Assembly (NCBI GenBank): GCA_963811595.1
Contig: CAWERW010000005.1
Coordinates: 1-64,000, forward strand
Length of the DNA: 64,000 bases
Reading direction: 5' to 3'
Source of the DNA: DASQFQ01 sp963811595
Lineage (GTDB): Bacteria; Actinomycetota; Thermoleophilia; Solirubrobacterales; Solirubrobacteraceae
Numbering within the stretch: the stretch's first letter is position 1; each line of letters begins with the position of its first letter. Made by a program: the position numbers and the translations under genes. Under the pieces are notes generated by a model, which was given only the letters and a program-made list of their open reading frames with translations, had not been told where the DNA came from and ran no database searches. Shown in pieces: positions 50,153 through 59,183 of the stretch.

Positions 50153-51568
50153 GTGCGCCGGACGAAGATCGTCGCGACCATCGGGCCGGCGTCCCGTGAT
50201 CCCGAGGTGCTGGTGCGCATGGTCGCGGCGGGCATGGACGTCGCGCGGCTGAACTTCTCGCACGGCAGCGCGGAGGAGCACGCCGAGGTCGCCGAGCGCG
50301 TGCGCAACGCAGCCGGCCGGGCGGGCCGCGCGGTCGCGATCCTGCAGGACCTGCCGGGGCCGAAGCTGCGCATCGGCAAGCTGCGCGACGACGTCGTCGA
50401 GCTCGCCGCGGGGGACGGCCTGACGTTCGTCTGCGGCGACGGGGACGGCGGCGGCGACGGCGATCGCCACCGGATGTTCATCTCGTGGGACGGGCTCGCC
50501 GACGCCGTGGACGTCGACGAGGTGATGTACCTCGCCGACGGCTCCGTGCGCCTGCGGGTGACGGGCACCCGCCCCGGGGACGGCGAGATCGACACCGTCG
50601 TCGAGGTCGGCGGCGCGGTCGCCTCGCGCCAGGGGCTCAACATCCCCGGCGAGGCGGCGTCGCTGCCGGCCGTGCCGGAGGAGGACCTGGAGCACCTGCG
50701 CACGGGCGAGAAGATCGGCGTCGACCTCGTCGCGCTGTCGTTCGTGCGCCGCGCCGAGGACGTCGAGTTCGTCCGCGGGCACACGCGGCTGCCGCTGATC
50801 GCCAAGATCGAGAAGCCGCAGGCGGTGCAGCGCGCGGAGGAGATCGTCCGCGCCGCCGACTGCGTGATGGTCGCGCGCGGCGACCTCGGCATCGAGATGC
50901 GGATCGAGGAGGTGCCGATCGTGCAGAAGCAGGTGATCGCGCTGGCCGGCGCGCTCGCCCGCCCGTCGATCACCGCCACCCAGATGCTCGACTCGATGGT
51001 CGCCTCGTCGCGCCCGACGCGCGCGGAGGTCGCCGACGTCGCCAACGCGATCCTCGACGGGACCGACGCCGTGATGCTCTCCCAGGAGAGCGCCGTCGGC
51101 CAGTACCCGGTCGAGACGATCGACATGATGGCCAAGATCGCGGAGCGCACCGAGCCCTCGGCGCCCTACCGCGAGTGGCAGGAGCGGCGCGTGCGGCGCG
51201 ACCGCCGCGACCCCGCGTACACGATCGCCTACACGGCCTGCCGCGCCGCCTACGAGCTCGGCCTCGCCGCGCTCGTGGCGCCGACGCTGTCCGGCCGCTC
51301 CGCCCGGCTGATCTCCGCGCACCGCCCGACGTGCCCGATCTACGCGCTCTCGCCCGGCCGCGAGACGGTGCGGCGCTGCGGGCTCATGTGGGGCGTGCAG
51401 GCGGCCTCGATGCGCCGCTACGAGGTGACCGAGGACCTCGTGCGCGCGGCCGCCGCGCGGGTCGTCGAGCTCGGCTGGGTCAAGCCCGGCGAGCGCATCG
51501 GGATCACCGCGGGGCTCCCGTCGGGCCGCCCCGGCACGACGAGCCTGCTCCAGATCACCGACGTCTGA
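50153..51568 (+). CDS. pyk: Pyruvate kinase
   Basis: 471 residues. Converts PEP and ADP to pyruvate and ATP. TKIVATIGPASRDPEVL, LIAKIEKPQAV (catalytic Lys and metal Glu), MVARGDLGIEM and ITATQMLDSM are all present, with a full C-terminal domain ending PGTTSLLQITDV. GTG 50153 has GGAG about 5 bases before. The 3' end overlaps the convergent methyltransferase gene by 14 bases. Confidence 0.97.
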   Translation: MRRTKIVATIGPASRDPEVLVRMVAAGMDVARLNFSHGSAEEHAEVAERVRNAAGRAGRAVAILQDLPGPKLRIGKLRDDVVELAAGDGLTFVCGDGDGGGDGDRHRMFISWDGLADAVDVDEVMYLADGSVRLRVTGTRPGDGEIDTVVEVGGAVASRQGLNIPGEAASLPAVPEEDLEHLRTGEKIGVDLVALSFVRRAEDVEFVRGHTRLPLIAKIEKPQAVQRAEEIVRAADCVMVARGDLGIEMRIEEVPIVQKQVIALAGALARPSITATQMLDSMVASSRPTRAEVADVANAILDGTDAVMLSQESAVGQYPVETIDMMAKIAERTEPSAPYREWQERRVRRDRRDPAYTIAYTACRAAYELGLAALVAPTLSGRSARLISAHRPTCPIYALSPGRETVRRCGLMWGVQAASMRRYEVTEDLVRAAAARVVELGWVKPGERIGITAGLPSGRPGTTSLLQITDV

Positions 51569-52151
51569 AGCGCACCACGGTGTCGATGCGCGTCTTCGGC
51601 GCCTCGTCGCGGAACGCGTGCCGGCGCTCGCGCAGCTCGCTGCGCTCGAGCTCCCACTCCGCGTCCGGCAGCGCCAGCTCGGCGACCACCTCGTCCGGGC
51701 CGGGCAGGTCCTCGTGGTGGTGATGCTCGGGCGAGGGCGCGTGGCCGACGACGAGCAGCGTGCCGCCGGGCGCGACGGCGTCGGCCGCGGCGCGCAGGAT
51801 CTGCGCCCGCGGCAGCTCGACCTCGGAGTGCAGGAAGCTCGACGTCACGAGGTCGAACGGTCCGGCCGGCAGCGACTCGGCGAGGTCGTGGCGCTCCCAG
51901 GCGACGGTCACCCCGGCGGCCTCCGCGGCCTTCGCGGCGACGTCGAGCGCCTTCTGCGAGATGTCGGCGCCGGTGACCGTCCAGCCCTGGGACGCGAGCC
52001 AGATCGCGTCGCCGCCCTGGCCGCAGCCGAGGTCGAGCGCCGTGCCCGGCGCGAGCTCCGCGACCTCCTCGACCAGCGACGCGTTCGCGTTGCCGCTCCA
52101 GCGGGCGCGATCGCCGCTGTAGAAGTCCTCCCAGTAGTCCTGGGCGCTCAT
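51555..52151 (-). CDS. Class I SAM-dependent methyltransferase
   Basis: 198 residues. LDLGCGQGGDAIWLASQGW is SAM motif I; VTGADIS and FDLVTSSFLHSE follow. Resembles small thiopurine or tellurite-type methyltransferases (TehB/TPMT-like). A HHHHE stretch in the C-terminal third is notable. ATG 52151 overlaps the stop of the UbiB-like kinase gene (ATGA), so the two are coupled. Confidence 0.88.
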   Translation of the reverse strand: MSAQDYWEDFYSGDRARWSGNANASLVEEVAELAPGTALDLGCGQGGDAIWLASQGWTVTGADISQKALDVAAKAAEAAGVTVAWERHDLAESLPAGPFDLVTSSFLHSEVELPRAQILRAAADAVAPGGTLLVVGHAPSPEHHHHEDLPGPDEVVAELALPDAEWELERSELRERRHAFRDEAPKTRIDTVVRFRRR

Positions 52152-53530
52152 GGGCGGGCCTTGGCGTAGAACCCGGCCTCCTCGCGGCCGAGCTCGGTGA
52201 CGGGCTCGTCGTCGAACATCCACTCGCGCGCGATCCGGTGGAAGTTGCCGTGCGCGCGCAGCTGCGAGAGCACCGCCAGCGTCAGCATCTCGACGCGGCG
52301 GCCGAACAGGTGGTCGGCGGGCAGCGTCTCGTGGCGCATCTGCCCGAAGTGCGAGGAGCGCGGGTCGGACATCTCGATCATCACCTGGGTGGCGATCTCG
52401 GGCGTCAGCTCGATGTCCTCGTCGAGGACGTACCACCACGTCGCGTCGAGGAACTGGGCCAGCAGCTTGTCCTCGCGGAAGTTCTCCGGGTGCTGGAGGA
52501 AGCCGGTCTCGGCCCAGATCCGCTTCAGCTCGGCGCCGTCCTGCTCGTGGCCGGCGCGCTGGCAGGCCAGCTCGATCTCGAGCAGCTCCTTCGGCATCAC
52601 CTTGAACAGCCCGAAGTCGAGGAACGCGACCTTCCCGTCGTCCATCAGCAGGAAGTTGCCGGGGTGCGGGTCGCCCGAGAACTGGTAGTGCCGGTACATG
52701 CAGCCGAAGTAGAAGCGGAACACGATCTCGCCGACGCGGTCGCGCGTGGCCTGGTCGAGCTGCTTGATCGCGTCGAAGCCGAGGCCGGAGACGAACTCGG
52801 AGACGATCACCTTCTCACGCGTCATCGCCGTCACGACGTCGGGCACGACGATGAACGGGTGGCCGCGGAAGATCCGGGCCATCGAGCGCTGGTTCTGCGC
52901 CTCGAGCTCGTAGTCGAGCTCGTCGCCGATGCGGCTGCGCACCTCCTCCGCCGTGGCCTTGACGTCGAGGCCGGGCGCGACCCGCTTCATCAGCCGCAGG
53001 ATCATCCCGAGGTTCTGCATGTCGGCCCGCACCGCCTGCGCGACGCCGGGGTACTGCACCTTGACCGCCACGTCGCGCCCGTCGTGCAGCTTCGCGCGGT
53101 AGACCTGGCCGATCGACGCGGCCGCGATCGGGACCTCGTCGAACTCCGCGAACGCGTCGCCCAGCTTCTCGCCGAGCTCGGACTCGACGACCTTGCGCAT
53201 GTCGTTGAAGCGCACCTTGGGGGCCGCGTCGCGCAGCTCGCCGAGCTTGCGCTGGAACTCCTCGCGGTACTCCTCCGGCACCAGGCCGACGTCGAGGAAC
53301 GACATCACCTGGCCGAGCTTCATGGCCGCGCCCTTCATCGTCCCGAGCGCGGAGACGATCTGCTCGGCGGCCTCGACGTGGCGCTTCTCGAGCGCCTTCT
53401 CGCGACCCTCCTGCGAGCGCCCGAGGTTGGTCGTCGCGGTGCCGAGCTGGCGCGCGGCCTGACCCGCCGCGAGGCCCGTCACCCGTGCCGTGCGCGAGAT
53501 GCGGGAGGTCGGGATCCGGTCCTTGGCCAT
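52148..53530 (-). CDS. ABC1/UbiB-family atypical kinase
   Basis: 460 residues. KGAAMKLGQ (KxGQ motif) near residue 65, the Ala-rich loop AAASIGQ, SGDPHPGNFLL (catalytic loop) and FLDFG (metal Asp) define the UbiB/COQ8 family, ATPases that support quinone and lipid metabolism. No C-terminal membrane helices are obvious, unlike E. coli UbiB, so it is probably soluble or peripheral. TACTCT is 7 bases before ATG 53530. Coupled to a methyltransferase, which might act in quinone synthesis. Confidence 0.93.
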   Translation of the reverse strand: MAKDRIPTSRISRTARVTGLAAGQAARQLGTATTNLGRSQEGREKALEKRHVEAAEQIVSALGTMKGAAMKLGQVMSFLDVGLVPEEYREEFQRKLGELRDAAPKVRFNDMRKVVESELGEKLGDAFAEFDEVPIAAASIGQVYRAKLHDGRDVAVKVQYPGVAQAVRADMQNLGMILRLMKRVAPGLDVKATAEEVRSRIGDELDYELEAQNQRSMARIFRGHPFIVVPDVVTAMTREKVIVSEFVSGLGFDAIKQLDQATRDRVGEIVFRFYFGCMYRHYQFSGDPHPGNFLLMDDGKVAFLDFGLFKVMPKELLEIELACQRAGHEQDGAELKRIWAETGFLQHPENFREDKLLAQFLDATWWYVLDEDIELTPEIATQVMIEMSDPRSSHFGQMRHETLPADHLFGRRVEMLTLAVLSQLRAHGNFHRIAREWMFDDEPVTELGREEAGFYAKARP

Positions 53531-53548
53531 GCCCCCCAGAGTACGGTT

Positions 53549-53588
53549 TCGCCTGCCAGGCGAGTCGCAAGCTCCTCGCCTTCGGCGA
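53549..53588 (-). terminator. Double hairpin after membrane-linker gene
   Basis: TCGCCT-GCC-AGGCGA (53549-53563) and TCGCC-TTC-GGCGA (53576-53588), just downstream of the stop at 53591 on the minus strand. No T-run follows. They could end that transcript before the UbiB-like gene promoter. Confidence 0.4.
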
Positions 53589-53590
53589 CG

Positions 53591-54265
53591 TTACGGAGCG
53601 GGAGTCACTTCTGCGGGCGGTGCCGCGCTGTTCGGCGCGGGCGTGGCCGCCTCGCCGGGCGGGGGTGTCGGCGTCACGGTCGGCGTCGCCTCGGGAGTCT
53701 CGGTCGCCCCGGAGGTCGGCGTCGGCGTCTCCTCGCCGTCCTCCGTGGCGGCCGGCGTGGGGGTGGGCGTCGGCGTCGCGTTCCGCTTTCCGCCGAAGAA
53801 CGTCGTGCGGCTCTGCTCGCGGGCCGCCGAGCCGCCGAGCGTCAGCTCGCCCGCGGTCACGACCACCGCGGCGATGCCGAACGCGATCGCGCCGGTGACC
53901 AGCGCGATCACGACCTTGCGCTTGGTGAAGAACCCGCTGCCCTCCGGCTCGCGCAGCCCGAACGGATCCTCGGCGGGGACCTCGACGCGCTCCTCGTCGG
54001 GGTCGAGCGGGTCGAAGTCGCGGCCCGCGGGCTGGCGCACCGCGGTGCCCTGGGGCGTGCGGCGCCAGACCCCGACCTCCTGGACCTTGGTGACCGGCTT
54101 CCTGAGACTCTCGGAGACGAGAGTGACGATGACTGGTGTGATGGCGGCGGCCACGACCCCTCCGCCATCCCAGAGCATCGGGACGACCACCGCGGCCGCT
54201 GCTGCAGACGCGCTGGCGATGAGAAGTGTGGTGACCGAGAGACCGCCGGACTTCTCGCGGCTCAT
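53591..54265 (-). CDS. Membrane protein with Thr/Pro-rich extracellular tail
   Basis: 224 residues. Hydrophobic pair at about 8-50 (LLIASASAAAAAVVVPML), a charged cytoplasmic loop (DFDPLDPDEERVEV), another helix at about 118-138, then an 80-residue Thr/Pro/Ala-rich tail (TPTPTPTP, PTPTSGATETPEATPT) that should lie outside and may be glycosylated. Function unknown. TAGCGT stands 8 bases before ATG 54265. Confidence 0.7.
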   Translation of the reverse strand: MSREKSGGLSVTTLLIASASAAAAAVVVPMLWDGGGVVAAAITPVIVTLVSESLRKPVTKVQEVGVWRRTPQGTAVRQPAGRDFDPLDPDEERVEVPAEDPFGLREPEGSGFFTKRKVVIALVTGAIAFGIAAVVVTAGELTLGGSAAREQSRTTFFGGKRNATPTPTPTPAATEDGEETPTPTSGATETPEATPTVTPTPPPGEAATPAPNSAAPPAEVTPAP

Positions 54266-54271
54266 CCCCCC

Positions 54272-55015
54272 TTACGCTAGCGAGACCTTCGAGCCGGGCA
54301 CGATGTCGTCCCGGCCGTCGGGCCAGCGCACCCACGCCTTGTGCCCGCCGTCGTAGTCGTCGCCGAGCAGCACGAGCGTGGCCTTCTCGCCGAGCGCCTC
54401 GCACTCGCGCCCGTCCTCCTCGTCCTCGCCGCGCCAGATCCGCACGAAGCCGTTGCTCTCGAGCTCGTCGCCGACCGTCGTGGGCTCGGTGTGGCCGGGC
54501 CGGATCGTGGTCTCCGGCGGGAGCTTGAGCAGGACCTCCATGATCGAGTGCTTGAGGTCGTCGTAGCTCGTCGAGCCGGGCGCGCGGACGCCGCCGACCG
54601 AGCCCTTGAACAGCGTGTCGCCGGTGAAGACGTCGGTCCCGCCGACCAGCAGCGAGAGCATCCCGTTGGTGTGGCCGGGGGTGTGGAGCGCCTTGACGCT
54701 CAGCCCGCCGATCTCGAGCTCCTGGTCGGGCAGGAGGTCGCCGGTGGCGCCGGGCACGGCGTCGCGCTCGCCGGGGTGGATGAGGACCTCGGCGTCGGGC
54801 CAGCGCTCGCGCAGCGCCCCGAGGTCGGACACGTGGTCGCCGTGGTGGTGGGTGAGCAGGATGTGGGTGACGTTGAGGTCGTGCTCATCGGCCTTGGCGA
54901 TCAGCGGCTCGACGGGCCCGCCCGCGTCGACGAAGAAGGCATCGGCGCCCGGCCCGGCCGCCACGAGGTACGTGTTCGACAGCCAGCCGTCGCTCATGGA
55001 ACGTTCGAGGATCAT
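54272..55015 (-). CDS. Glyoxalase II-like metallo-beta-lactamase protein
   Basis: 247 residues. LLTHHHGDHVSDL (THxHxDH site), LHTPGHTNG, FTGDTLF and IRPGHTEPT complete the metal-binding set of the glyoxalase II/persulfide dioxygenase type. An extra C-terminal domain of about 55 residues (HKAWVRWPDG) resembles a small beta barrel. TAGTGT is 7 bases before ATG 55015. It could work with the VOC lyase at 55659 in methylglyoxal removal. Confidence 0.88.
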   Translation of the reverse strand: MILERSMSDGWLSNTYLVAAGPGADAFFVDAGGPVEPLIAKADEHDLNVTHILLTHHHGDHVSDLGALRERWPDAEVLIHPGERDAVPGATGDLLPDQELEIGGLSVKALHTPGHTNGMLSLLVGGTDVFTGDTLFKGSVGGVRAPGSTSYDDLKHSIMEVLLKLPPETTIRPGHTEPTTVGDELESNGFVRIWRGEDEEDGRECEALGEKATLVLLGDDYDGGHKAWVRWPDGRDDIVPGSKVSLA

Positions 55016-55017
55016 GG

Positions 55018-55644
55018 ATGGGACACTACGCGCCGATGCCGCGCGGACGCTGGGTGCTCACCTCGCTCATCCCGTTCGGCTGGGTCACGTGGGCGGGCTT
55101 CCTCTTCGCGGGCTTCCGCGCCCGCAAGGCCGCCTGGGTGGTCGCGGGCTTCGCCTACCTGGCGGTCACGGCCGCGACGCTGTTCATCACGTCGCTCGAC
55201 AACAACGAGGAAGGGCTCGAGGACAACCTCGGCTACATCCTCATGTTCTCGGCCTGGGGCGTCGGGATCCTGCACTCGTTCCTGACCCGCAAGCCCTACC
55301 TGCGCCGGATCGACATGCTCGACGACCCGGCGCTGCAGAAGGCGCGGCTCGCCCGCGAGCGCCAGGCCTACGCCCGCGAGCTGGCGACCGCCGACCCCGA
55401 GCTCGCCCGCGAGGCGCTGATCGGGCGCAGCGGCGGCTTCGACGAGGGCGGGGTCGTCGACGTCAACCACGCGCCGGTCGAGGACATCGCCGACCTGCCG
55501 GGCATCGACGCCGACACGGCGCGCCGCATCGTGGCGGTGCGGGACGGCGTCGGCGGCTTCTCGTCGCTCGAGGACCTGGGCATGACGATGGACCTGCCGG
55601 GCAACGTCGTGGAGGGGCTGCGCGGCCGCGTCGTCTGCCTCTGA
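55018..55644 (+). CDS. Membrane protein with C-terminal helix-hairpin-helix
   Basis: 208 residues from ATG 55018, which has GAGG 7 bases upstream; ATG 55036 (202 residues) is the alternative. Three membrane helices over residues 13-90 (WVLTSLIPFGWVTWAGFLFA), a charged coiled stretch (KARLARERQAYARELA), then a helix-hairpin-helix domain (DVNHAPVEDIADLPGIDADT) that usually binds DNA. The start codons of this gene and the divergent lactamase gene are 2 bases apart. Confidence 0.75.
   Translation: MGHYAPMPRGRWVLTSLIPFGWVTWAGFLFAGFRARKAAWVVAGFAYLAVTAATLFITSLDNNEEGLEDNLGYILMFSAWGVGILHSFLTRKPYLRRIDMLDDPALQKARLARERQAYARELATADPELAREALIGRSGGFDEGGVVDVNHAPVEDIADLPGIDADTARRIVAVRDGVGGFSSLEDLGMTMDLPGNVVEGLRGRVVCL
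55023..55028 (-). promoter_or_regulatory. -10 box for glyoxalase II-like gene
   Basis: TAGTGT on the minus strand, 7 bases before ATG 55015. It lies inside the N-terminal codons of the divergent gene if that starts at 55018. Confidence 0.5.
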
Positions 55645-55658
55645 GTAGCCTGCCGGGC

Positions 55659-56030
55659 ATGGAGCTCCTTCACACCTGCTACCGCATCGGCGAGATCGAC
55701 CGCTCCGTCGCCTTCTATGAGGCGCTCGGCTTCGAGGAGCGGCGGCGGATGCCGATCCGCGAAGAGGCGATCAACGTCTTCATGGGCCTGCCCGGCGACG
55801 GCGACCGCCTCGAGCTGACCTACAACCACGGCGTCGACTCCTATGAGCTCGGCACCGGCTACAACCACATCGCGCTCAGCGTCGACGACCTCGACGGCAC
55901 GCTCGAGCGGCTCGGCGGGCACGGGATCGAACCCGAGAAGCCGCCCTACCAGGTGCGGGAGGGCGGCTCGCGGATCTGCTTCGTCAGGGATCCGGACGGC
56001 TACCGCGTCGAGCTGATCGAGCGCTCCTAG
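55659..56030 (+). CDS. VOC-family lyase, lactoylglutathione lyase-like (glyoxalase I)
   Basis: 123 residues. All four metal ligands of glyoxalase I can be placed: His near residue 5 (LLHTCYRIGE), Glu in LELTYN, His in YNHIALSVDDL and Glu in RVELIE. It may convert a thiol adduct of methylglyoxal; actinobacteria would use mycothiol or another thiol rather than glutathione. TAGCCT is 7 bases before ATG 55659. Confidence 0.9.
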   Translation: MELLHTCYRIGEIDRSVAFYEALGFEERRRMPIREEAINVFMGLPGDGDRLELTYNHGVDSYELGTGYNHIALSVDDLDGTLERLGGHGIEPEKPPYQVREGGSRICFVRDPDGYRVELIERS

Positions 56031-57049
56031 AAGCGATCCGGGCGGCAACCCGACAGGGCCGGCTCGACGGTTCCGCCCACCAGCTCCCGCGCGACCAGGC
56101 GGCCCACGGCCGCGGCGAGCGTGACCGCCGAGTGCATCACCGCCAGGTAGAGGCCGGGGACCGCGGCGACCGGGCCGACGATCGGCTCACCGTCGGCCGG
56201 CATCGGGCGCGCTCCGAGCCGGGTGCCGAGCAGCTCGACGCTCCCGGCGCCATGGAAGGTGGACCGGACGGCGGCAAGCGTCCGTTCGGGCGAGTCCGCG
56301 GCGGCGATCAGCCGGTCCGCGGCGACCTGCCGGAGATCGAAGTCCTCGGTGTTGACCACGGTGCGGACCAGACCGGCCGGAGCGCTGAGCTCGAACAGCG
56401 GCGACGGGGACGGCTCGACCGGGACGCGCACGCCGAGCGGCGCGCCCAGCGCGGCCGTGGCGACGCCGGCCGCCAGCACCACCGTCGCACCGGAGAGGGG
56501 TCCCACCGCCGTCTCGACCCCGGCGATCCGACCCGCGGCATCCCTGCGGACCGCGGTGACCGGCGTGCCCAGATGGACCCGGGCGCCATGGGTGCGAGCG
56601 CCCGCGACCAGCCGCTCGGTCACGCCCACCGCGTCGACGGCGCCGTCACCCGGCGCCCACAGAGCCCACTCCGGCGGCTGCCGGAGGGCGGGCTCGAGCG
56701 TCGCCGCGGTGGCCGCGTCCACGATCGTCTGCCCGGGCCCGGCGTCCGGCGCACCGTCCTCCCCGGTCCAGCTCAGCGAGCCGCACCAGGTCACCGGAAG
56801 TCCGGGCAGCTCGGCCCCGAGCCGCCGGTACTCCGCCGTCGCGGTGGCCCGCAGCCCGGCGGCGGGACCATCACGCACGCCGGACGCTGCGATCCAGGCG
56901 AACGAGTCCGCCGTCACGGCGGCGCCTGGGCGCCCGGCGTCGACCAGCGTCACGGCGGCGCCCGCCCGGGCGGCGTGATAGGCCACGGATGCGCCGACGA
57001 TGCCGGCGCCGACGACGACCAAGTCCCTCCTCACCGCTGGGCCCGACAC
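56027..57049 (-). CDS. FAD-dependent amine oxidoreductase (DAO family)
   Basis: 340 residues from GTG 57049 (GTG 57034 possible). VVVGAGIVGASVAYHAAR is the FAD-binding loop and VDAGRPGAAVTADSFAW follows; the last third has PADGEPIVGPV and LYLAVMHSAVTLA. It probably oxidises an amino acid or amine. Codon choice differs from neighbours: CGG and AGG for Arg, plus TAT, GAT, GGT and CTT, where surrounding genes use CGC, TAC and GAC. This suggests transfer from another actinobacterium. CATAGT is 7 bases before the GTG. Confidence 0.87.
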   Translation of the reverse strand: MSGPAVRRDLVVVGAGIVGASVAYHAARAGAAVTLVDAGRPGAAVTADSFAWIAASGVRDGPAAGLRATATAEYRRLGAELPGLPVTWCGSLSWTGEDGAPDAGPGQTIVDAATAATLEPALRQPPEWALWAPGDGAVDAVGVTERLVAGARTHGARVHLGTPVTAVRRDAAGRIAGVETAVGPLSGATVVLAAGVATAALGAPLGVRVPVEPSPSPLFELSAPAGLVRTVVNTEDFDLRQVAADRLIAAADSPERTLAAVRSTFHGAGSVELLGTRLGARPMPADGEPIVGPVAAVPGLYLAVMHSAVTLAAAVGRLVARELVGGTVEPALSGCRPDRF

Positions 57050-57113
57050 GTTCGCGACTATGGCAAGGACTTGGCGGAAGGGCTGCGCCGCGTGATCAGC
57101 GATCATCGGAGGT

Positions 57114-58646
57114 ATGAGCGAGCGCCGACTGGCGGTGATCGACCTCGGGTCCAACTCGTTCCGGCTCGTCGTCTTCACCTGGGGCGAGCACGGCGGCCAC
57201 GGCTGGTGGCGCCGCACCGACGAGATCTACGAGGCGGTGCGCGTGGGCGCGGGCCTCGACGCGGCCGGTGAGCTGCAGGAGGAGCCGATGGAGCGGGCGC
57301 TCGAGACGATCGAGCTGTTCGCGCACTTCTGCCGCGCCACCGGCATCGACGACGTACGCCCGGTCGCGACCTCCGCGATCCGCGACGCCACGAACCGCGA
57401 CCAGTTCCTGAAGGCCGCGCGCAAGCGCTCGGGCCTCGACGTCGACGTGCTCGCGCCCGAGGACGAGGCGCGCTACGGCTACCTCGCGGCGGTCAACTCG
57501 ACGACGCTCGCCGACGGCGTCGCGCTCGACCTCGGCGGCGGCTCGATGCAGCTCACCCACGTGGGGGGCCGCCAGGCGCGCGACGCCCGCTCGTGGCCGC
57601 TCGGCGCCGTGCGCATGACCGAGCGCTTCCTGTCCGGCGACTCGGTCAAGCGCAAGCAGCTCAAGGCGCTGCGCGCGCACGTGGAGGAGGAGCTCCGCTC
57701 GGCGGGCTGGCTGCCGCAGGCGGGCCGCGACGGCGCGCGCCTCGCCGGCATCGGCGGCACGGTGCGCAACCTCGCCGCGGCCGCCGAGATCGCGGCCGAG
57801 AAGCCGTCGTTCGGCGTCCAGGGCTTCGTGCTCGAGCGCGACGCGCTCGACGACCTCGTCGACCGCTTCGCGGACATGACGCCGGAGGAGCGCGGCGAGG
57901 TGCCGGGCATCAAGCCCGAGCGCGGCGACCTGATCCTCGCCGGCTCGGTGGTGATCCAGTCGGTGATGGAGATCGGCGCCTTCGGCGCGCTCGAGGTGAC
58001 CGAGGCCGGCCTGCGCGAGGGCGTCTTCTACTCGACGCTGCTCGAGGGCCGCGACCCGCCGCTGTTCGAGGACGTGCGGCGCGAGAGCGTGCTCAACCTC
58101 GCCGCCTCCTACGACTCCGACTTCGCCCACGTCGAGCACGTCGCGGGGCTCGCGCTCGGCATGTGGGACGCGCTCGGCGAGGCCGGCGTGCACCCCGGCG
58201 ACCACCGCGAGCGCGACCTGCTGTGGGCGGCGGCGATGCTCCACGACATCGGCACGGCGGTCGACTACGACGACCACCACAAGCACTCGCGCTACCTGAT
58301 CCTCAACGCCGGCCTGCCCGGCTACACGACGCGCGAGACCGCGCTGATCGGCCAGATGGCCCGCTACCACCGCAAGGGCAACCCGTCGCTGGGCATCGCC
58401 GCGGCGCTCGCGCGCAGCGGCGACGAGGAGGCGCTCGCGCGCTGCGCGGCGGTGCTGCGGGTCGGCGAGCAGCTCGAGCGCTCGCGCGATCAGGTGGTGC
58501 GCGAGGCGCACGTGGGCGTCGACGGCGGCCACGTCGTGCTGCGGCTCGAGGCCGACGAGGACGTCAGGGTCGCGTGCTGGGGGGCCGAGCGCCAGGGCGA
58601 CCTGTTCGAGCGCGCGTTCGGACGCGAGCTGCGGGTCAGTACCTGA
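57114..58646 (+). CDS. Ppx/GppA exopolyphosphatase with HD domain
   Basis: 510 residues. AVIDLGSNSFRLVVF (ATPase-fold phosphate loop), DLGGGSMQLTHV and GGTVRNLAA show the Ppx/GppA catalytic core over about 1-300. An HD domain follows with AAMLHDIGTAVDYDDHHKHS (His-Asp pair). It hydrolyses polyphosphate, pppGpp or both. ATG 57114 is abutted by GGAGGT with no spacer, too close for a normal site. A GATCAT box 7 bases upstream fits a leaderless start. Confidence 0.94.
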   Translation: MSERRLAVIDLGSNSFRLVVFTWGEHGGHGWWRRTDEIYEAVRVGAGLDAAGELQEEPMERALETIELFAHFCRATGIDDVRPVATSAIRDATNRDQFLKAARKRSGLDVDVLAPEDEARYGYLAAVNSTTLADGVALDLGGGSMQLTHVGGRQARDARSWPLGAVRMTERFLSGDSVKRKQLKALRAHVEEELRSAGWLPQAGRDGARLAGIGGTVRNLAAAAEIAAEKPSFGVQGFVLERDALDDLVDRFADMTPEERGEVPGIKPERGDLILAGSVVIQSVMEIGAFGALEVTEAGLREGVFYSTLLEGRDPPLFEDVRRESVLNLAASYDSDFAHVEHVAGLALGMWDALGEAGVHPGDHRERDLLWAAAMLHDIGTAVDYDDHHKHSRYLILNAGLPGYTTRETALIGQMARYHRKGNPSLGIAAALARSGDEEALARCAAVLRVGEQLERSRDQVVREAHVGVDGGHVVLRLEADEDVRVACWGAERQGDLFERAFGRELRVST

Positions 58647-59148
58647 GCGCGACGTTGCACGTCGCGCGGCCCTGCTTCTCGAGGTAGCGCTGGTGGTAGT
58701 CCTCCGCGGGCCAGAACGTGGGCGCCGGGACGATCTCGGTGACGATCGTGCGGCGGTGGCCGAGTAGGCCGCGGCCACCGTCCTGCTCGAGCTTTGCCTG
58801 CTGTACGTCTCGCGACCGGGTGGCCTGCTCCAACTGCTCGGGTGAGGTGAAGAAGATCGCGGAGCGGTACTGGGAGCCGAAGTCGACGCCCTGGCGGTTG
58901 CGGGTGGTCGGGTCGTGCGCGGCCCAGAAGCGCTCGAGCAGCTCGTCGTAGGAGACCCGGTCGGGGTCGAACGTGACCTCGACCGCCTCGGCGTGGCCGG
59001 TGCGCCGGCCGCAGACCTGGCGATAGGTCGGGTGCTCGGTGCGGCCGCCGGTGTAGCCGACGCGCGTGGCGGTCACGCCGTCGGCGCGGCGGAACTCTGC
59101 CTCCACGCCCCAGAAGCAGCCGGCGGCGAAGATCGCGATTTCGGTCAC
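58636..59148 (-). CDS. msrA: Peptide methionine-(S)-S-oxide reductase
   Basis: 170 residues. Repairs oxidised methionine. AAGCFWGVEAEF contains catalytic Cys11; GYTGGRTEHPTY and GSQYRSAIFF are complete. A second Cys near residue 164 (RATCNVALRY) may resolve the disulfide. GTG 59148 has TATCGT 7 bases upstream. The 3' end overlaps the convergent Ppx gene by 11 bases. Confidence 0.96.
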   Translation of the reverse strand: MTEIAIFAAGCFWGVEAEFRRADGVTATRVGYTGGRTEHPTYRQVCGRRTGHAEAVEVTFDPDRVSYDELLERFWAAHDPTTRNRQGVDFGSQYRSAIFFTSPEQLEQATRSRDVQQAKLEQDGGRGLLGHRRTIVTEIVPAPTFWPAEDYHQRYLEKQGRATCNVALRY

Positions 59149-59155
59149 GGGTTCA

Positions 59156-59165
59156 ACGATACGAC
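59156..59165. promoter_or_regulatory. Possible two-way promoter, msrA and membrane protein gene
   Basis: Minus TATCGT (59161-59156), 7 bases from GTG 59148, is well placed. Plus TACGAC (59160-59165) shares the TA but is 18 bases from ATG 59184; TACTCC at 59172-59177, 6 bases from the ATG, is the alternative. Confidence 0.4.
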
Positions 59166-59183
59166 GGGGGGTACTCCCCGGCC

